DNA of 64,000 nt from Cucumibacter marinus DSM 18995 (GTDB lineage Bacteria > Pseudomonadota > Alphaproteobacteria > Rhizobiales > Devosiaceae): assembly GCF_000429865.1 (NCBI RefSeq), contig NZ_AUCR01000002.1, forward strand, positions 186,001-250,000, read 5' to 3'. This document shows positions 8,127 through 16,744 of the stretch, one piece after another. The notes under the pieces were generated by a model. It saw only the letters and a list, made by a program, of their open reading frames with translations. It was not told the origin of the DNA and made no database searches. A program made the translations under genes and the position numbers. Each line of letters opens with the position of its first letter. Position 1 is the first letter of the stretch.

Positions 8127-9025
8127 TCCGCCGCCTCCTGATGATGGGCGTGAGCCGCACCGAAATGGCCCTCCGCCTGACGCGCCTCGCAATAATCGCT
8201 GTCCGAGCACACGAACATCCGTCCACCCTTATCGTCGAGAATGACCTCGTCGAAATAGACTTGTTCCGCCCCGCACATGGCACAGGCCGTGTCCGGCCAA
8301 TCCTGCACGGAGAAGGGATGATCCTCGAAGTCGAGACTCACCACTTCGGTATGCGGGGGCAGCGCATAGATTCGTTTTTCACGGCCGGCGCCGAAAAGCT
8401 GCAGTGCGGCCATTTTGTGCATTTTGGGATTGTCGAATTTCGGGGTTGGCGAGGGGTCCATGACATAGCGGCCCTCGACCATCACCGGATAAGCATAGGA
8501 GGTGGCGATATGGCCGTGCCGGGCGATGTCCTCATAGAGCTTGACGTGCATCAGCCCGTATTCTGACAGGGCGTGCATCTTGCGGGTCTCGGTCTCGCGC
8601 GGCTCGAGAAAACGCAGAGGCTCGGGGATCGGCACCTGGAACACCAGCACCTGATTGTCGGTCAGCTTCTCTTCTGGAATGCGGTGCCGCGTCTGGATGA
8701 CAGTGGCTTCGGCGGTATGGGTTGTCATCGCAACGCCCGCCGTGCGGTCGAAGAAGCGCCGGATGGCCACCGCATTGGTGGTGTCGTCCGAACCCTGGTC
8801 GATGACCTTGAGCGTATCTTCGGGCCCGATCACCGCGGCGGTGACCTGCATGCCGCCGGTGCCCCAGCCATAGGGCATGGGCATTTCGCGGCTGGCAAAG
8901 GGCACCTGATAGCCGGGAATGGCGATGCCCTTGAGAATCGCGCGCCGGATCATGCGTTTGGTCTGTTCGTCGAGATAGGCGAAATTATAGGCGGGCGGTT
9001 CGCTCGACAGTGTATCCAGGCTCAT
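8123..9025 (-). CDS. phnJ: Alpha-D-ribose 1-methylphosphonate 5-phosphate C-P lyase PhnJ
   Basis: 300 aa. PhnJ is the radical SAM enzyme that breaks the carbon-phosphorus bond, giving methane (from methylphosphonate) and 5-phosphoribosyl 1,2-cyclic phosphate. The cluster cysteines are C248, C251, C273 and C279; the spacing 3-22-6 is exactly that of the Escherichia coli enzyme as I know it (C241, C244, C266, C272). The N-terminal YNFAYLDEQTKRMIRRAILK is also typical. The C-terminus ends in a His/Ala-rich tail. The gene overlaps phnI upstream and the GNAT gene downstream by 4 nt each. Confidence 0.96.
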   Translation of the reverse strand: MSLDTLSSEPPAYNFAYLDEQTKRMIRRAILKGIAIPGYQVPFASREMPMPYGWGTGGMQVTAAVIGPEDTLKVIDQGSDDTTNAVAIRRFFDRTAGVAMTTHTAEATVIQTRHRIPEEKLTDNQVLVFQVPIPEPLRFLEPRETETRKMHALSEYGLMHVKLYEDIARHGHIATSYAYPVMVEGRYVMDPSPTPKFDNPKMHKMAALQLFGAGREKRIYALPPHTEVVSLDFEDHPFSVQDWPDTACAMCGAEQVYFDEVILDDKGGRMFVCSDSDYCEARQAEGHFGAAHAHHQEAAE

Positions 9026-10137
9026 TCTGCGGCCTCCCTCGGGGTCTCGGTGTCATCTTCAGTGGCGTTGAGCCTTTCGGCGTGTTCGCGGTGCATGGTG
9101 CGGATCAGATCGAGTTCGGCCTGGAAGTCGACATAGTGCGGCAGTTTCAAATGCTCGACGAAGCCCGAGGCCTGGATATTGTCGGAATGCGAAAGCACGA
9201 ACTCTTCGTCCTGCGCCGCGGCGGTCTGTTCTTCACCGAGCTCCTTCCAGCGGAGCGCCCGGTCGACCAGCGCCATCGACATCGATTTGCGCTCCGAATG
9301 GCCGAAAACCAGGCCATAGCCGCGGGTGAATTGCGGCGGTGCCTTCATCGAGCCCTTGAACTGGTTGATCATCTGGCACTCGGTCACGGTCACTCGACCA
9401 AGCGGCACTTCAAAGCCGAGTTCCTCGGCGAACAGGCTCACCTCGACGGCGCCCATGCGAATCTCACCAACGAAAGGGTGAGAGCGGGCATAGCCGCGCT
9501 GGGTCGAATAACCGAGCGCCAACAGGAAGCCCTCGTCGCCCCGTGCCAGATTCTGCAATCTGAGATCGCGGCCCGCCGGAAACTCCAGCGGTTCGCGGGT
9601 CAGGTCACCGATCTCGCTTTCCTCCGCCGGGTCCGGTTCGATCATGCCATCGGCGCCGAGCAGGTCGGTCACGCGCGGGACGCTGGCGAGCGGGTCGGTC
9701 TCGGCCTGTTCGGGCGCGGGCACTTCGGCATCCGCATCGAGCGCGAAATCGATCAGGCGGTGTGAATAGTCAAAGGTCGGGCCGAGAAGCTGGCCGCCCG
9801 GCAGATCCTTGAAGGTTGCCGAAATGCGGCGGTCGATGCGCATCTCGCCGGTCTCGATGGGCGCGGAATAGCCAAAGCGGGGGAGGGTGGTGCGATAGGC
9901 GCGGATGAGGAAGATCGCCTCGATGAGGTCGCCCTGGGCCTGCCTTATGGCGATGGCGGCCAGCTCACGGTCATAAAGCGATCCCTCGCCCATCACCCGG
10001 TCGACGGCAAAGGAGAGCTGGTTGACGATCTGCTCGATAGTCAGGCCGGGCACATCGGTATTGCCCCGGCGCTTGGCGGCAAACAGGGAATGGGCGTTGC
10101 TGATCGCCTTTTCCCCGCCCTTGACGGCTACATACAT
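9022..10137 (-). CDS. phnI: C-P lyase core subunit PhnI (purine ribosyltransferase/nucleosidase)
   Basis: 371 aa. PhnI, with PhnG, H and L, displaces adenine of ATP by methylphosphonate to form ribose 1-methylphosphonate 5-triphosphate. The start MYVAVKGGEKAI and the segments AIRQAQGDLIEAIFLIRAYR and RRISATFKDLPGGQLLGPTFDY are family hallmarks. A Glu/Asp/Pro-rich stretch (about 125-170) is a variable linker. The C-terminal tail EDDTETPREAAE is acidic. It lies 3 nt from phnH and overlaps phnJ by 4 nt. Confidence 0.95.
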   Translation of the reverse strand: MYVAVKGGEKAISNAHSLFAAKRRGNTDVPGLTIEQIVNQLSFAVDRVMGEGSLYDRELAAIAIRQAQGDLIEAIFLIRAYRTTLPRFGYSAPIETGEMRIDRRISATFKDLPGGQLLGPTFDYSHRLIDFALDADAEVPAPEQAETDPLASVPRVTDLLGADGMIEPDPAEESEIGDLTREPLEFPAGRDLRLQNLARGDEGFLLALGYSTQRGYARSHPFVGEIRMGAVEVSLFAEELGFEVPLGRVTVTECQMINQFKGSMKAPPQFTRGYGLVFGHSERKSMSMALVDRALRWKELGEEQTAAAQDEEFVLSHSDNIQASGFVEHLKLPHYVDFQAELDLIRTMHREHAERLNATEDDTETPREAAE

Positions 10138-10140
10138 GGT

Positions 10141-10743
10141 TCAGCTCCCCTGTTTGATGCGCGTCGAGCGCGGCAGGCAGGCCAGTTCGGTGGCGGTGCA
10201 GAAGATGATGTCGATCCCGCGCGGATAGAGCGCGGCATTGGCTGCCGCCATCTGCCAGAAATCGGGCTGAAGCGGCGCGACGCCGAGGCGGCGTTCGGTT
10301 TCGATGCCGGGGCCTTTCAGCGTTTCGCCCGAGGCGTTGGTCAATGCCTCGACCTGCAGGATCAGCGTTGTCGAGCGGTCTGGATAGGTGTCGGTGCCGA
10401 GCGCGAAATTCGCGATGTCGCCGAGTTTTTGCGGATTGGCGAAGAAGGCGAAGGCGGCTTCGGTTTTGTCACTGGTGACCGGCGCACCGGTATGGAAGGC
10501 GAGGAACCGATTGAGGTCTTCGCTTTGGGCCAAACCGTGGTCGAGCCAGACCGGGGTGTCGAAATCGACAAGGGTCAGCGCGATCATGGCGGCGACCGGG
10601 TTCATTGGCGCCGGAGCGGTGATCAGTTCGGGCGCCTTATAGATACGGCCGGGGCGGGCCATGGCGTCCATGACGGCGCGGAAGGCAGCCTGGGACTGGA
10701 TCGCCGGATCGGTGAAGCCGGGTTGGGGAGCGGTTTCGAGCAT
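10141..10743 (-). CDS. phnH: C-P lyase core subunit PhnH
   Basis: 200 aa from the ATG at 10743, which shares one base with the phnG stop (TGATG). PhnH is a structural subunit of the C-P lyase core. The family pattern FRAVMDAMARPGRI near the N-terminus and PRGIDIIFC near the C-terminus are present. A longer in-frame reading upstream lies inside phnG and is rejected. Confidence 0.94.
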   Translation of the reverse strand: MLETAPQPGFTDPAIQSQAAFRAVMDAMARPGRIYKAPELITAPAPMNPVAAMIALTLVDFDTPVWLDHGLAQSEDLNRFLAFHTGAPVTSDKTEAAFAFFANPQKLGDIANFALGTDTYPDRSTTLILQVEALTNASGETLKGPGIETERRLGVAPLQPDFWQMAAANAALYPRGIDIIFCTATELACLPRSTRIKQGS

Positions 10744-11225
10744 CAGTCTTCTCCGCGGACCATGGTGAAGAAATCGACCTTTGTGGCCGCCGTCTCGGCG
10801 CGTACCCGCCGGTCCTCGGCCTCGATCTCTGCATTGAGGGGGTCGACGATCTCGGCCTTGACGCGGGCGGTCAGCGCCGCGCTCTGCCAGGCGGCGTCGA
10901 AAAAGGCGGCGATGGCGGCCTTGCGCTGGTTTCCACCCTGGACATAGGCGTGACCGGTTTCCCCCGAATTCAGGGTCACCGCAGCGCGGGTCACGGTCAT
11001 CTCGCCGAGATTGAAGGGCGCACCGCCACCGCCTGTGCGGCCCCGGACCATGACAAGCCCGGTTTCGGGCCGGCGGGCAAAGGTCCAATCCGGCTTGGCG
11101 TCAAAATCCTCATAGAGCGTTTCGAGGCGCTCGGCTTGTGAAAGCGCGAGGACACGCATCACGCGCTGGCGGTCCGCGTGCTGTTCATTCGATGACGGCG
11201 CTGATGAAGGCGCTGAGGTCGGCAT
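10743..11225 (-). CDS. phnG: C-P lyase core subunit PhnG, first gene of the catabolic operon
   Basis: 160 aa. PhnG is a small core subunit. Family features are RVLALSQAERLETL, GRTGGGGAPFNLGEMTVTRAAV and GHAYVQGGNQRKAAIAAFFDA. An ATG preceded by AGGA begins the operon, which then runs eleven genes on the minus strand with overlaps or short gaps to 2920. Divergent phnF lies 162 nt away, so the shared intergenic segment should carry both promoters. Confidence 0.94.
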   Translation of the reverse strand: MPTSAPSSAPSSNEQHADRQRVMRVLALSQAERLETLYEDFDAKPDWTFARRPETGLVMVRGRTGGGGAPFNLGEMTVTRAAVTLNSGETGHAYVQGGNQRKAAIAAFFDAAWQSAALTARVKAEIVDPLNAEIEAEDRRVRAETAATKVDFFTMVRGED

Positions 11226-11291
11226 GGGAGGGTCGTCCTGGGTGCGTTGCGGATCGGTTTGCGGGGCGGGTTGTAGGGCCTGCCGGAAAAT

Positions 11292-11325
11292 TTGTCTACG
11301 AGAAAATGTCTAATTTTGTAGACAA
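11292..11325. promoter_or_regulatory. Inverted repeat in the phnG/phnF intergenic region, candidate PhnF operator
   Basis: A perfect 8-bp inverted repeat, TTGTCTAC (11292-11299) and GTAGACAA (11318-11325), spans 34 bp; a third TGTCTA half-site lies inside at 11307-11312. GntR/HutC-type regulators bind short sites of this kind. It lies between the divergent phnG and phnF starts, 67 nt upstream of phnG, where a repressor would control both. CGACAA/TTGTCG after phnF (12117-12130) is a related but shorter palindrome. Confidence 0.5.
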
Positions 11326-11367
11326 CTCGATTCGCACTCTATTAAGAAACAGACAGATTGCAGTTCG

Positions 11368-11384
11368 ATGACAGGACAAGACAG
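11368..11384 (-). promoter_or_regulatory. Possible PhoB-box-like repeats upstream of phnG
   Basis: On the minus strand CTGTCTT and CTGTCAT follow each other (plus strand ATGACAG at 11368-11374 and AAGACAG at 11378-11384). Pho boxes are direct repeats of CTGTCAT with an 11-nt period; here the period is 10, which is a weak point. A third CAGACAG occurs at 11350-11356. The site lies just before the phnF start and about 145 nt from phnG. Confidence 0.25.
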
Positions 11385-11387
11385 GTC

Positions 11388-12107
11388 GTGATCAAGCGTG
11401 GAAGTGGTGTGGCGGTGTGGCGCCAGGTGGCCGAGGACATCCAAAGCGAGATCGCTCGCGGGCGTCTGACTGTGGGGGAAAGGCTGCCAACGGAGATGGA
11501 GCTGGCCGACCGCTACAAGGTCAACCGGCATACGGTCCGCCGCGCCATCGCCATGCTCGCCAATGACGGGTATCTCGAGGCCGAGCGCGGGCGGGGGACC
11601 TTCGTGTCGCGCCGGCCCATCGCCTATCCGATTACTGCACAGACCCGCTTCTCCGACATCGTGTCCGCCCAGGATTTGCAGCCTGGCGGGCGGCTGATCG
11701 GGTCTTCACTTGAACCAGCGCAGGGCGTTGTCGCCGAGAAGCTGGGGGTGAAGGAAGATGAGCCGCTCATTCGCCTCGAGACCTTGCGGGTTGTCGAAGG
11801 GCGGCCGGTCGTGATCGGCACGGGCTGGTTCGTGGCGTCGATGGTGCCGAACCTAATTGCCGATTACGCCGAAACCGGTTCCGTCACAAAAGCCCTGGCA
11901 AAAGCCGGATTCGAAGACTACCGCCGCAAATCGAGCTGGGTTTGCGCCTCGGTGGCCGAGGGCGGGGATTGCGGCTATCTGCAGCTTGAACCCGGCGATC
12001 CCATTTTGGTGGTCGATAGTATGAACGTCACCGCAGATGGACGGCCTCTGCAGTTCTCCCATGCGCGTTTCTCCGGCAAGGCCGTGCAGCTTGTGTTTGA
12101 GAACTGA
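11388..12107 (+). CDS. phnF: GntR/HutC-family phosphonate regulator PhnF
   Basis: 239 aa from GTG 11388 (MIKRGSGVAVWRQ), the start typical of PhnF; a TTG at 11358 would add ten unconserved residues. The N-terminal winged helix (about 10-75) shows ERLPTEMELADRYKVNRHTVRRAIAML and GRGTFVSRR. The C-terminal UTRA ligand domain spans about 90-235. PhnF usually represses phn genes in response to phosphate or phosphonate state. It is divergent from the phnG operon and followed by phnCDE on the same strand, which fits local control of both uptake and cleavage. Confidence 0.92.
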   Translation: MIKRGSGVAVWRQVAEDIQSEIARGRLTVGERLPTEMELADRYKVNRHTVRRAIAMLANDGYLEAERGRGTFVSRRPIAYPITAQTRFSDIVSAQDLQPGGRLIGSSLEPAQGVVAEKLGVKEDEPLIRLETLRVVEGRPVVIGTGWFVASMVPNLIADYAETGSVTKALAKAGFEDYRRKSSWVCASVAEGGDCGYLQLEPGDPILVVDSMNVTADGRPLQFSHARFSGKAVQLVFEN

Positions 12108-12116
12108 CCTGGCACT

Positions 12117-12130
12117 CGACAACTTTGTCG
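12117..12130. promoter_or_regulatory. Short palindrome between phnF and phnC
   Basis: CGACAA-CT-TTGTCG, a perfect 6-bp palindrome 10 nt after the phnF stop. Its half-sites resemble those of the inverted repeat before phnG, so it could be a secondary operator for phnC; it is also short enough to be chance. Confidence 0.3.
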
Positions 12131-12152
12131 AAAGTTTTCCACATTCATCGAA

Positions 12153-12170
12153 CTGACATGGAACCGACAC
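12153..12170 (+). promoter_or_regulatory. Candidate Pho box upstream of phnC
   Basis: CTGACAT (12153-12159) and CCGACAC (12164-12170) repeat with an 11-nt period. Against the PhoB consensus CTGTCAT-N4-CTGTCAT/C they match 6/7 and 5/7. The site is about 60 nt upstream of phnC, a usual position for PhoB activation, and phosphonate uptake is normally in the Pho regulon. Confidence 0.4.
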
Positions 12171-12231
12171 CTCTCCGTTAAGCACCGCGGCTATTCGACG
12201 TCCCGTCAAAGGGCGCGAAGGGGCCGTGCAG

Positions 12232-13080
12232 ATGCTGAAACTCGACAACGTCACCCGGATTTTCGGAACCAACACCGCGGTCGACGATTGCTGTGTGGAA
12301 ATTCCGGCTGGACAAATGGTCGGCATTATCGGCCGCTCCGGCGCCGGCAAATCCACCCTGTTGCGCATGATCAATCGCCTGATCGATCCTTCGACGGGCG
12401 ATATTTCGTTTGGCGAGCACAAGGTGTCCCGGTTGAAGGGCGGCGAGTTGCGCGCCTGGCAGCGTGACTGTGCGATGATCTTCCAGCAGTTCAACCTCGT
12501 GCCGCGTCTCGACGTTTTGACCAATGTGCTGCTCGGGCGGCTCAATTCGCGCTCGACCGTCACATCGGTTCTCAACATCTTCACCCGCCAGGAGCGCGCC
12601 GAGGCCCTGGCCGCGCTCGAACGTCTCGATATCGCGCAGACGGCCCTGCAGCGCGCTGGCACTCTTTCGGGTGGCCAGCAGCAGCGCGTCGCCATTGCGC
12701 GGGCGCTGATGCAGAACCCCAAGCTGGTGCTGGCCGATGAGCCCATCGCCTCGCTCGATCCGCGCAACGCCAAGATCGTCATGGACTCGCTCAAGCAGAT
12801 CAATGAGCGCGAGGGCATCACGGTCATCACCAATCTGCACACGCTCGACACCGCCCGCGCCTATTGCTCCCGCATTATCGGCATGCAGGGCGGGCGCATT
12901 GTGTTCGATGGAACACCCGACGATCTGACGGTCGATGCGGCGCGCGAGATCTATGGCGCCGACGGGCTCGACGAAGCCTTCTCGGAAGCCGTGACCTCGA
13001 CCTCGCTGCCGACCGACCCGGCGAGGCCTGCAAGGACCACCGAAAAGCCCCGGCAACCGGCCGCCGCCATGGCCGGGTGA
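12232..13080 (+). CDS. phnC: Phosphonate ABC transporter ATP-binding protein PhnC
   Basis: 282 aa from ATG 12232, which has GAAGGGG 8 nt upstream; GTG 12226 is an alternative. Walker [10 protein letters not shown], signature LSGGQQQRV, Walker [13 protein letters not shown], and the PhnC-typical [23 protein letters not shown] Pro/Thr/Arg-rich tail of about 25 residues extends past the usual C-terminus. It energises the PhnE1/PhnE2 channel with the PhnD binding protein; the genes follow in the order C-D-E-E. Confidence 0.94.
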   Translation: MLKLDNVTRIFGTNTAVDDCCVEIPAGQMVGIIGRSGAGKSTLLRMINRLIDPSTGDISFGEHKVSRLKGGELRAWQRDCAMIFQQFNLVPRLDVLTNVLLGRLNSRSTVTSVLNIFTRQERAEALAALERLDIAQTALQRAGTLSGGQQQRVAIARALMQNPKLVLADEPIASLDPRNAKIVMDSLKQINEREGITVITNLHTLDTARAYCSRIIGMQGGRIVFDGTPDDLTVDAAREIYGADGLDEAFSEAVTSTSLPTDPARPARTTEKPRQPAAAMAG

Positions 13081-13195
13081 GCCAAACCAACCAGTTTCGC
13101 GCGTGGCGATGAGCAAGGCCGCGCGTGGAGTGAACCCATCAGCGCCCGATCCCGGGCCTGAGTGGACCCCCGACGATCATTCAGGAGAGACGTCA

Positions 13196-14101
13196 ATGCT
13201 CAAGACCATCCTCATGGGCTCGGTTGCCCTTGCCATCACCACCTCAGCTGTCCTTGCCGAAGCCCCCAGCGAATTCCGCATCGGCATCCTTGGCGGCGAA
13301 AACGAAGCCGACCGCCTGCGCAATTTCGAATGCCTTGCCGACCACCTCAAGGACGAGTTCGGCTTCGAGAAGGTCTCCCTGTTCCCGGCCGCCGATTATG
13401 ATGGCGTGATCCAGGGGCTGCTGGGCGGCACGCTCGACTATGCCGAGCTTGGCGCCTCGGGCTATGCCAAGGTCTATCTCGAAGACCCCAACGCCGTTGA
13501 GCCGGTGCTGACCACTGTGCAGACCGACGGTTCGACCGGCTATCACTCCGTCATGGTTGCCCGTGCCGATTCCGGCATGACCTCGCTCGAGGACATGAAG
13601 GGCAAGAAGCTCGGCTTCGCCGATCCGGATTCGACTTCCGGCTTCCTGATCCCGACCGTCACCCTGCCGGACGCCGTTGGCGCCCCGATCGACGAATATT
13701 TCGCTGAAACCGGTTTCGGCGGCGGTCACGAAAACCTCGTGCTCGAAGTCGTCAAGGGTACCTTCGATGCCGGCACCACCTGGGCCTCGGGCGTCGGTGA
13801 ATGGGAAGAAGGCTACACCTCGGGCAATCTGCGCAAGATGGTCGACAAGGGCATCCTCGACATGACCGATCTGGTCGAATTGTGGAAGTCCCCGCTGATC
13901 CCGAATGGTCCGATCGTTGTGCGCACCTCGCTCGATCAGGAAACCAAGGACGGCTTCGTGGCCTTCATGTCGACGCTGCCTGAAACCGATCCGGCCTGCT
14001 TCTCGGCCATCCAGGGTGGTGATTATTCCGGCTTCACCGAAGTGAATGTCGACTTCTATGCCCCGGTCATCGCGGCCCGCAAGGCCACCATCGGCGGCTA
14101 A
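13196..14101 (+). CDS. phnD: Phosphonate-binding periplasmic protein PhnD
   Basis: 301 aa from ATG 13196, preceded by AGGAGAG. Signal peptide residues 1-20 end in VLAEA. The mature protein has the PhnD family start FRIGILGGENEADRLRN, then YAELGASGYAKVY and SGFLIPT, typical of type II phosphate/phosphonate binding folds. It delivers phosphonates to the PhnE permeases. A perfect stem-loop follows 12 nt after the stop. Confidence 0.94.
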   Translation: MLKTILMGSVALAITTSAVLAEAPSEFRIGILGGENEADRLRNFECLADHLKDEFGFEKVSLFPAADYDGVIQGLLGGTLDYAELGASGYAKVYLEDPNAVEPVLTTVQTDGSTGYHSVMVARADSGMTSLEDMKGKKLGFADPDSTSGFLIPTVTLPDAVGAPIDEYFAETGFGGGHENLVLEVVKGTFDAGTTWASGVGEWEEGYTSGNLRKMVDKGILDMTDLVELWKSPLIPNGPIVVRTSLDQETKDGFVAFMSTLPETDPACFSAIQGGDYSGFTEVNVDFYAPVIAARKATIGG

Positions 14102-14113
14102 GCCAGACTGATC

Positions 14114-14142
14114 AAACGGCGCCGGGTCCTCCGGCGCCGTTT
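14114..14142 (+). terminator. Stem-loop between phnD and phnE, likely attenuator/mRNA stabiliser
   Basis: Perfect 12-bp arms AAACGGCGCCGG (14114-14125) and CCGGCGCCGTTT (14131-14142) with the 5-nt loop GTCCT. A short T-run and TCTCC follow. Positioned between the binding-protein gene and the permease genes, it should raise PhnD over PhnE by partial termination or 3'-end protection, as known for malE-malF in enteric bacteria. Confidence 0.7.
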
Positions 14143-14161
14143 CTCCATATCGAGGGTAGCG

Positions 14162-15136
14162 ATGTCGGACATAACTTCTCCTCCGCCCGGGCTGTCGCCC
14201 AAGGGCCAGGCCGTCGAGGCGCATTGGCGGCAACTGGCCGGGCAGCGCCGCCTTTACACGCTTTTGAGCCTCGGGCTGTTGTTCGTTGCGGTATGGGGTT
14301 CGCTCTGGTTCGCGAACGAGACCAATGCCGGCAAGTTCTTCGACCGGCTGCCCTATCTTCTCGATTTCTTCATCGACATGGCGCCGCGCGATCCCATCGA
14401 GCCGCTGCGCGCCCTGTTCGATTTGCCGAGCCCCTATGACGACGGCTCGCTGCAATACAATTACGATGTCGGCCGGGTCTACCTGTTCGGCGATTTCTAT
14501 CTGCCCGAATATTTCTACAAGATGATCGAAACCCTCAATGTCGCGCTGGTGTCGACCATTGTCGGGTTCTCGCTCGGTTTCGTGTTCTGCTTCCTCGCCG
14601 CCTCGAACATGACGACCCGCCGCTGGCTCAGGTTCTTCGTGCGGCGTTTTCTCGAGTTCCTGCGCGCCTTTCCCGAGATCGTCATTGCCGGCTTCTTCCT
14701 TGTCGTGTTCTCGCTCGGCGCCATTCCCGCCATCCTTGCGGTCGCGATCCACACCATCGGGGCGCTCGGCAAGATGTTCTTCGAAGTGGTCGAAAATGCC
14801 GACATGAAGCCCGATGAAGGGTTGCGGGCGGTGGGCGCCAACTGGATCGAACGGGTCTGGTTCGGGATCGTCCCGCAGGTCATGCCGAACTTCGTCAGCT
14901 ATGGCCTGTTGCGCTTCGAGATCAATGTGCGCGCCTCGACCATTATCGGGGCGGTCGGCGGCGGCGGGATCGGCGAGGCGCTGCGCCTTTCCATCAGCCG
15001 CGGCCATGAGGCCAAGACCATCGCCATCATCTTTCTGCTGTTTACCACCATCATCGCCGTTGACCAGTTCTCCGCCTGGCTCAGGCGCAAGCTCGTCGGC
15101 GACCAGGCATTCGTCACTGCCGGAGGCGCCGCATGA
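14162..15136 (+). CDS. phnE: Phosphonate ABC transporter permease PhnE (first)
   Basis: 324 aa. Cytoplasmic N-tail, TM1 at about 35-55, a periplasmic segment of about 80 residues, then the permease core with the coupling (EAA) loop GLRAVGANWIERVWFGIVPQVMPNF. Later TM segments include the FRINVRAS-like stretch typical of PhnE (FEINVRASTIIGAVGGGGIG). Overlaps the next permease gene by 4 nt, so the two form a heterodimer. Confidence 0.93.
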   Translation: MSDITSPPPGLSPKGQAVEAHWRQLAGQRRLYTLLSLGLLFVAVWGSLWFANETNAGKFFDRLPYLLDFFIDMAPRDPIEPLRALFDLPSPYDDGSLQYNYDVGRVYLFGDFYLPEYFYKMIETLNVALVSTIVGFSLGFVFCFLAASNMTTRRWLRFFVRRFLEFLRAFPEIVIAGFFLVVFSLGAIPAILAVAIHTIGALGKMFFEVVENADMKPDEGLRAVGANWIERVWFGIVPQVMPNFVSYGLLRFEINVRASTIIGAVGGGGIGEALRLSISRGHEAKTIAIIFLLFTTIIAVDQFSAWLRRKLVGDQAFVTAGGAA

Positions 15137-16725
15137 CCGCTCCGACCCAATCGCTGTCCCCCGCCGATGTCGCGCTTTATCAGAACCGCTATCCGGACGT
15201 GTTCAAGGGCAGCCGTCTCAAGCGCCTCGCGCCGCTGATTGGCGTCGTCACGGTGGCGATCTATTTCGTCTATGTCTGGTTCTTCTTCTCGATGGGCCAG
15301 GTCATCGAACGGGCCAATTGGGACATTGCCGGAAATTATCTTGCCGACTGGATTTCGTACGAATCCCGGCCCGATATCCAGCTTGAGGATGGTTATGTCG
15401 TTGTCGAGTTCCCGCGCTTTGATGCGCTGGGCAACAACCCTGACCCTGACTGGATCGTGACCGAGACCGGCATGGTCGAAAAACAGGTGCCCGTCGCCGT
15501 CGAAGAAAAGGCTGGCGAGACCGGCGGCCAGACCTCGAATTTCGGCTTTCTCGGCGCCCTGCCGTCCCAGGCGGAAGACCAGCCCGCCGAAGACGAAAAG
15601 CCCGGCTCAAGTGCCTTTGGCTTTATGGGGGCCGGTGGCAGCGTCGGCATAACCGACACGCCTGAGGTGACCGAGCAGGTCTTCGAGACGGTGCGCGAAC
15701 AGGCCGAAATATCCGCCGAGGTCGTGATGGGTTCGGCCCGCATTCTGATCGAACCGTCCCTTGTCACCATCATCGATCGTGGGCAAACGCTCGAATTCGC
15801 CATCGACCGCGATGAAAGCGTCACTCCGCTCACCGATCTGCCGTCATGGGCCGAGCAGAAGCAGGAAGGCGGCAAGGTCGTTGTCGGGCTCGGATTCGCC
15901 GGGCGCGTCGAGGTCGAGGACGACGAGGTGAAAATCCGACACCGGTTCCTTGGCTGGGAGAATTTCCTGTTCGATGCGAATTCGCCCTTTTTCGGCAAGT
16001 CGATGGGCGAGGTGATCGGGCTCGTGTTTTCCGGTGACCGTATCGATCCCGAGATGTCGAATGCGGCGCTGGCCTGGTCCAACATCGTCTCAAATGCCGA
16101 ATGGCAGCATGGCGATGTGTGGGTGAAGCTGCTCCAGACCATCATCATGGCCTTTATCGGCACACTGTTCGCTTCGATCCTGGCCTTCCCCCTTTCATTC
16201 CTTGCGGCGCGCAACATCACGCCGAACCGGGCCGGGAATTGGCTCATGAAGCGGTTCTTCGATTTCACCCGCTCGGTCGACATGCTGATCTGGGCACTGT
16301 TCTTCACCCGCGCCTTCGGGCCGGGACCGCTCGCCGGGATTTCGGCGATCTTCGTCACCGATACCGGGACCTTCGGCAAACTCTATTCCGAGGCGCTCGA
16401 GAATATCGATGACAAGCAACGCGAAGGCGTCAAATCCGTGGGGGCCAGCCCCTTGCTTGTCCAACGCTTCGGTGTGCTGCCCCAGGTGCTGCCGGTGTTC
16501 GTCAGCCAGTCGCTCTATTTCTGGGAATCCAATACCCGTTCCGCCACCATCATCGGCGCGGTCGGGGCCGGCGGGATCGGGCTCAAGCTCTGGGAAGCGA
16601 TGCGCACCAATCAGGATTGGGAGAATGTTGCCTATATGGTCGTTCTGATCCTGATCGTCGTGTTCGTGTTCGACAATGTCTCGAACTTCCTCCGGCACAA
16701 GCTGATCGGCAAACAGGCCCGCTGA
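15133..16725 (+). CDS. Phosphonate ABC transporter permease PhnE (second), with long periplasmic insertion
   Basis: 530 aa, unusually long: typical PhnE is about 260-320 aa and I recall rhizobial second copies at roughly 440. TM1 is at about 33-53; residues about 55-330 form a soluble segment before the permease core, whose coupling loop is GVKSVGASPLLVQRFGVLPQVLPVF followed by SNTRSATIIGAVGAGGIG. The N-terminal part of the segment (NYLADWISYESRPDIQ...) looks like the known second-PhnE loop. Inside is an acidic low-complexity linker flanked by two near-copies, SNFGFLGALP and SAFGFMGAGG. The insertion is in frame and its codon use looks like its neighbours. Last gene of phnF-C-D-E-E. Confidence 0.9.
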   Translation: MTAPTQSLSPADVALYQNRYPDVFKGSRLKRLAPLIGVVTVAIYFVYVWFFFSMGQVIERANWDIAGNYLADWISYESRPDIQLEDGYVVVEFPRFDALGNNPDPDWIVTETGMVEKQVPVAVEEKAGETGGQTSNFGFLGALPSQAEDQPAEDEKPGSSAFGFMGAGGSVGITDTPEVTEQVFETVREQAEISAEVVMGSARILIEPSLVTIIDRGQTLEFAIDRDESVTPLTDLPSWAEQKQEGGKVVVGLGFAGRVEVEDDEVKIRHRFLGWENFLFDANSPFFGKSMGEVIGLVFSGDRIDPEMSNAALAWSNIVSNAEWQHGDVWVKLLQTIIMAFIGTLFASILAFPLSFLAARNITPNRAGNWLMKRFFDFTRSVDMLIWALFFTRAFGPGPLAGISAIFVTDTGTFGKLYSEALENIDDKQREGVKSVGASPLLVQRFGVLPQVLPVFVSQSLYFWESNTRSATIIGAVGAGGIGLKLWEAMRTNQDWENVAYMVVLILIVVFVFDNVSNFLRHKLIGKQAR

Positions 16726-16744
16726 TGCCGCGCGCAACGCGCGT

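Noticed and set aside
13244-15007. Open minus-strand frame of about 590 codons opposite phnD/phnE
   Set aside because: Antisense shadow; no start context, no recognisable domain.
16729-16743. CGCGCG-CAA-CGCGCG hairpin after phnE2
   Set aside because: Simple alternating CG; too likely by chance in this composition to call a terminator.
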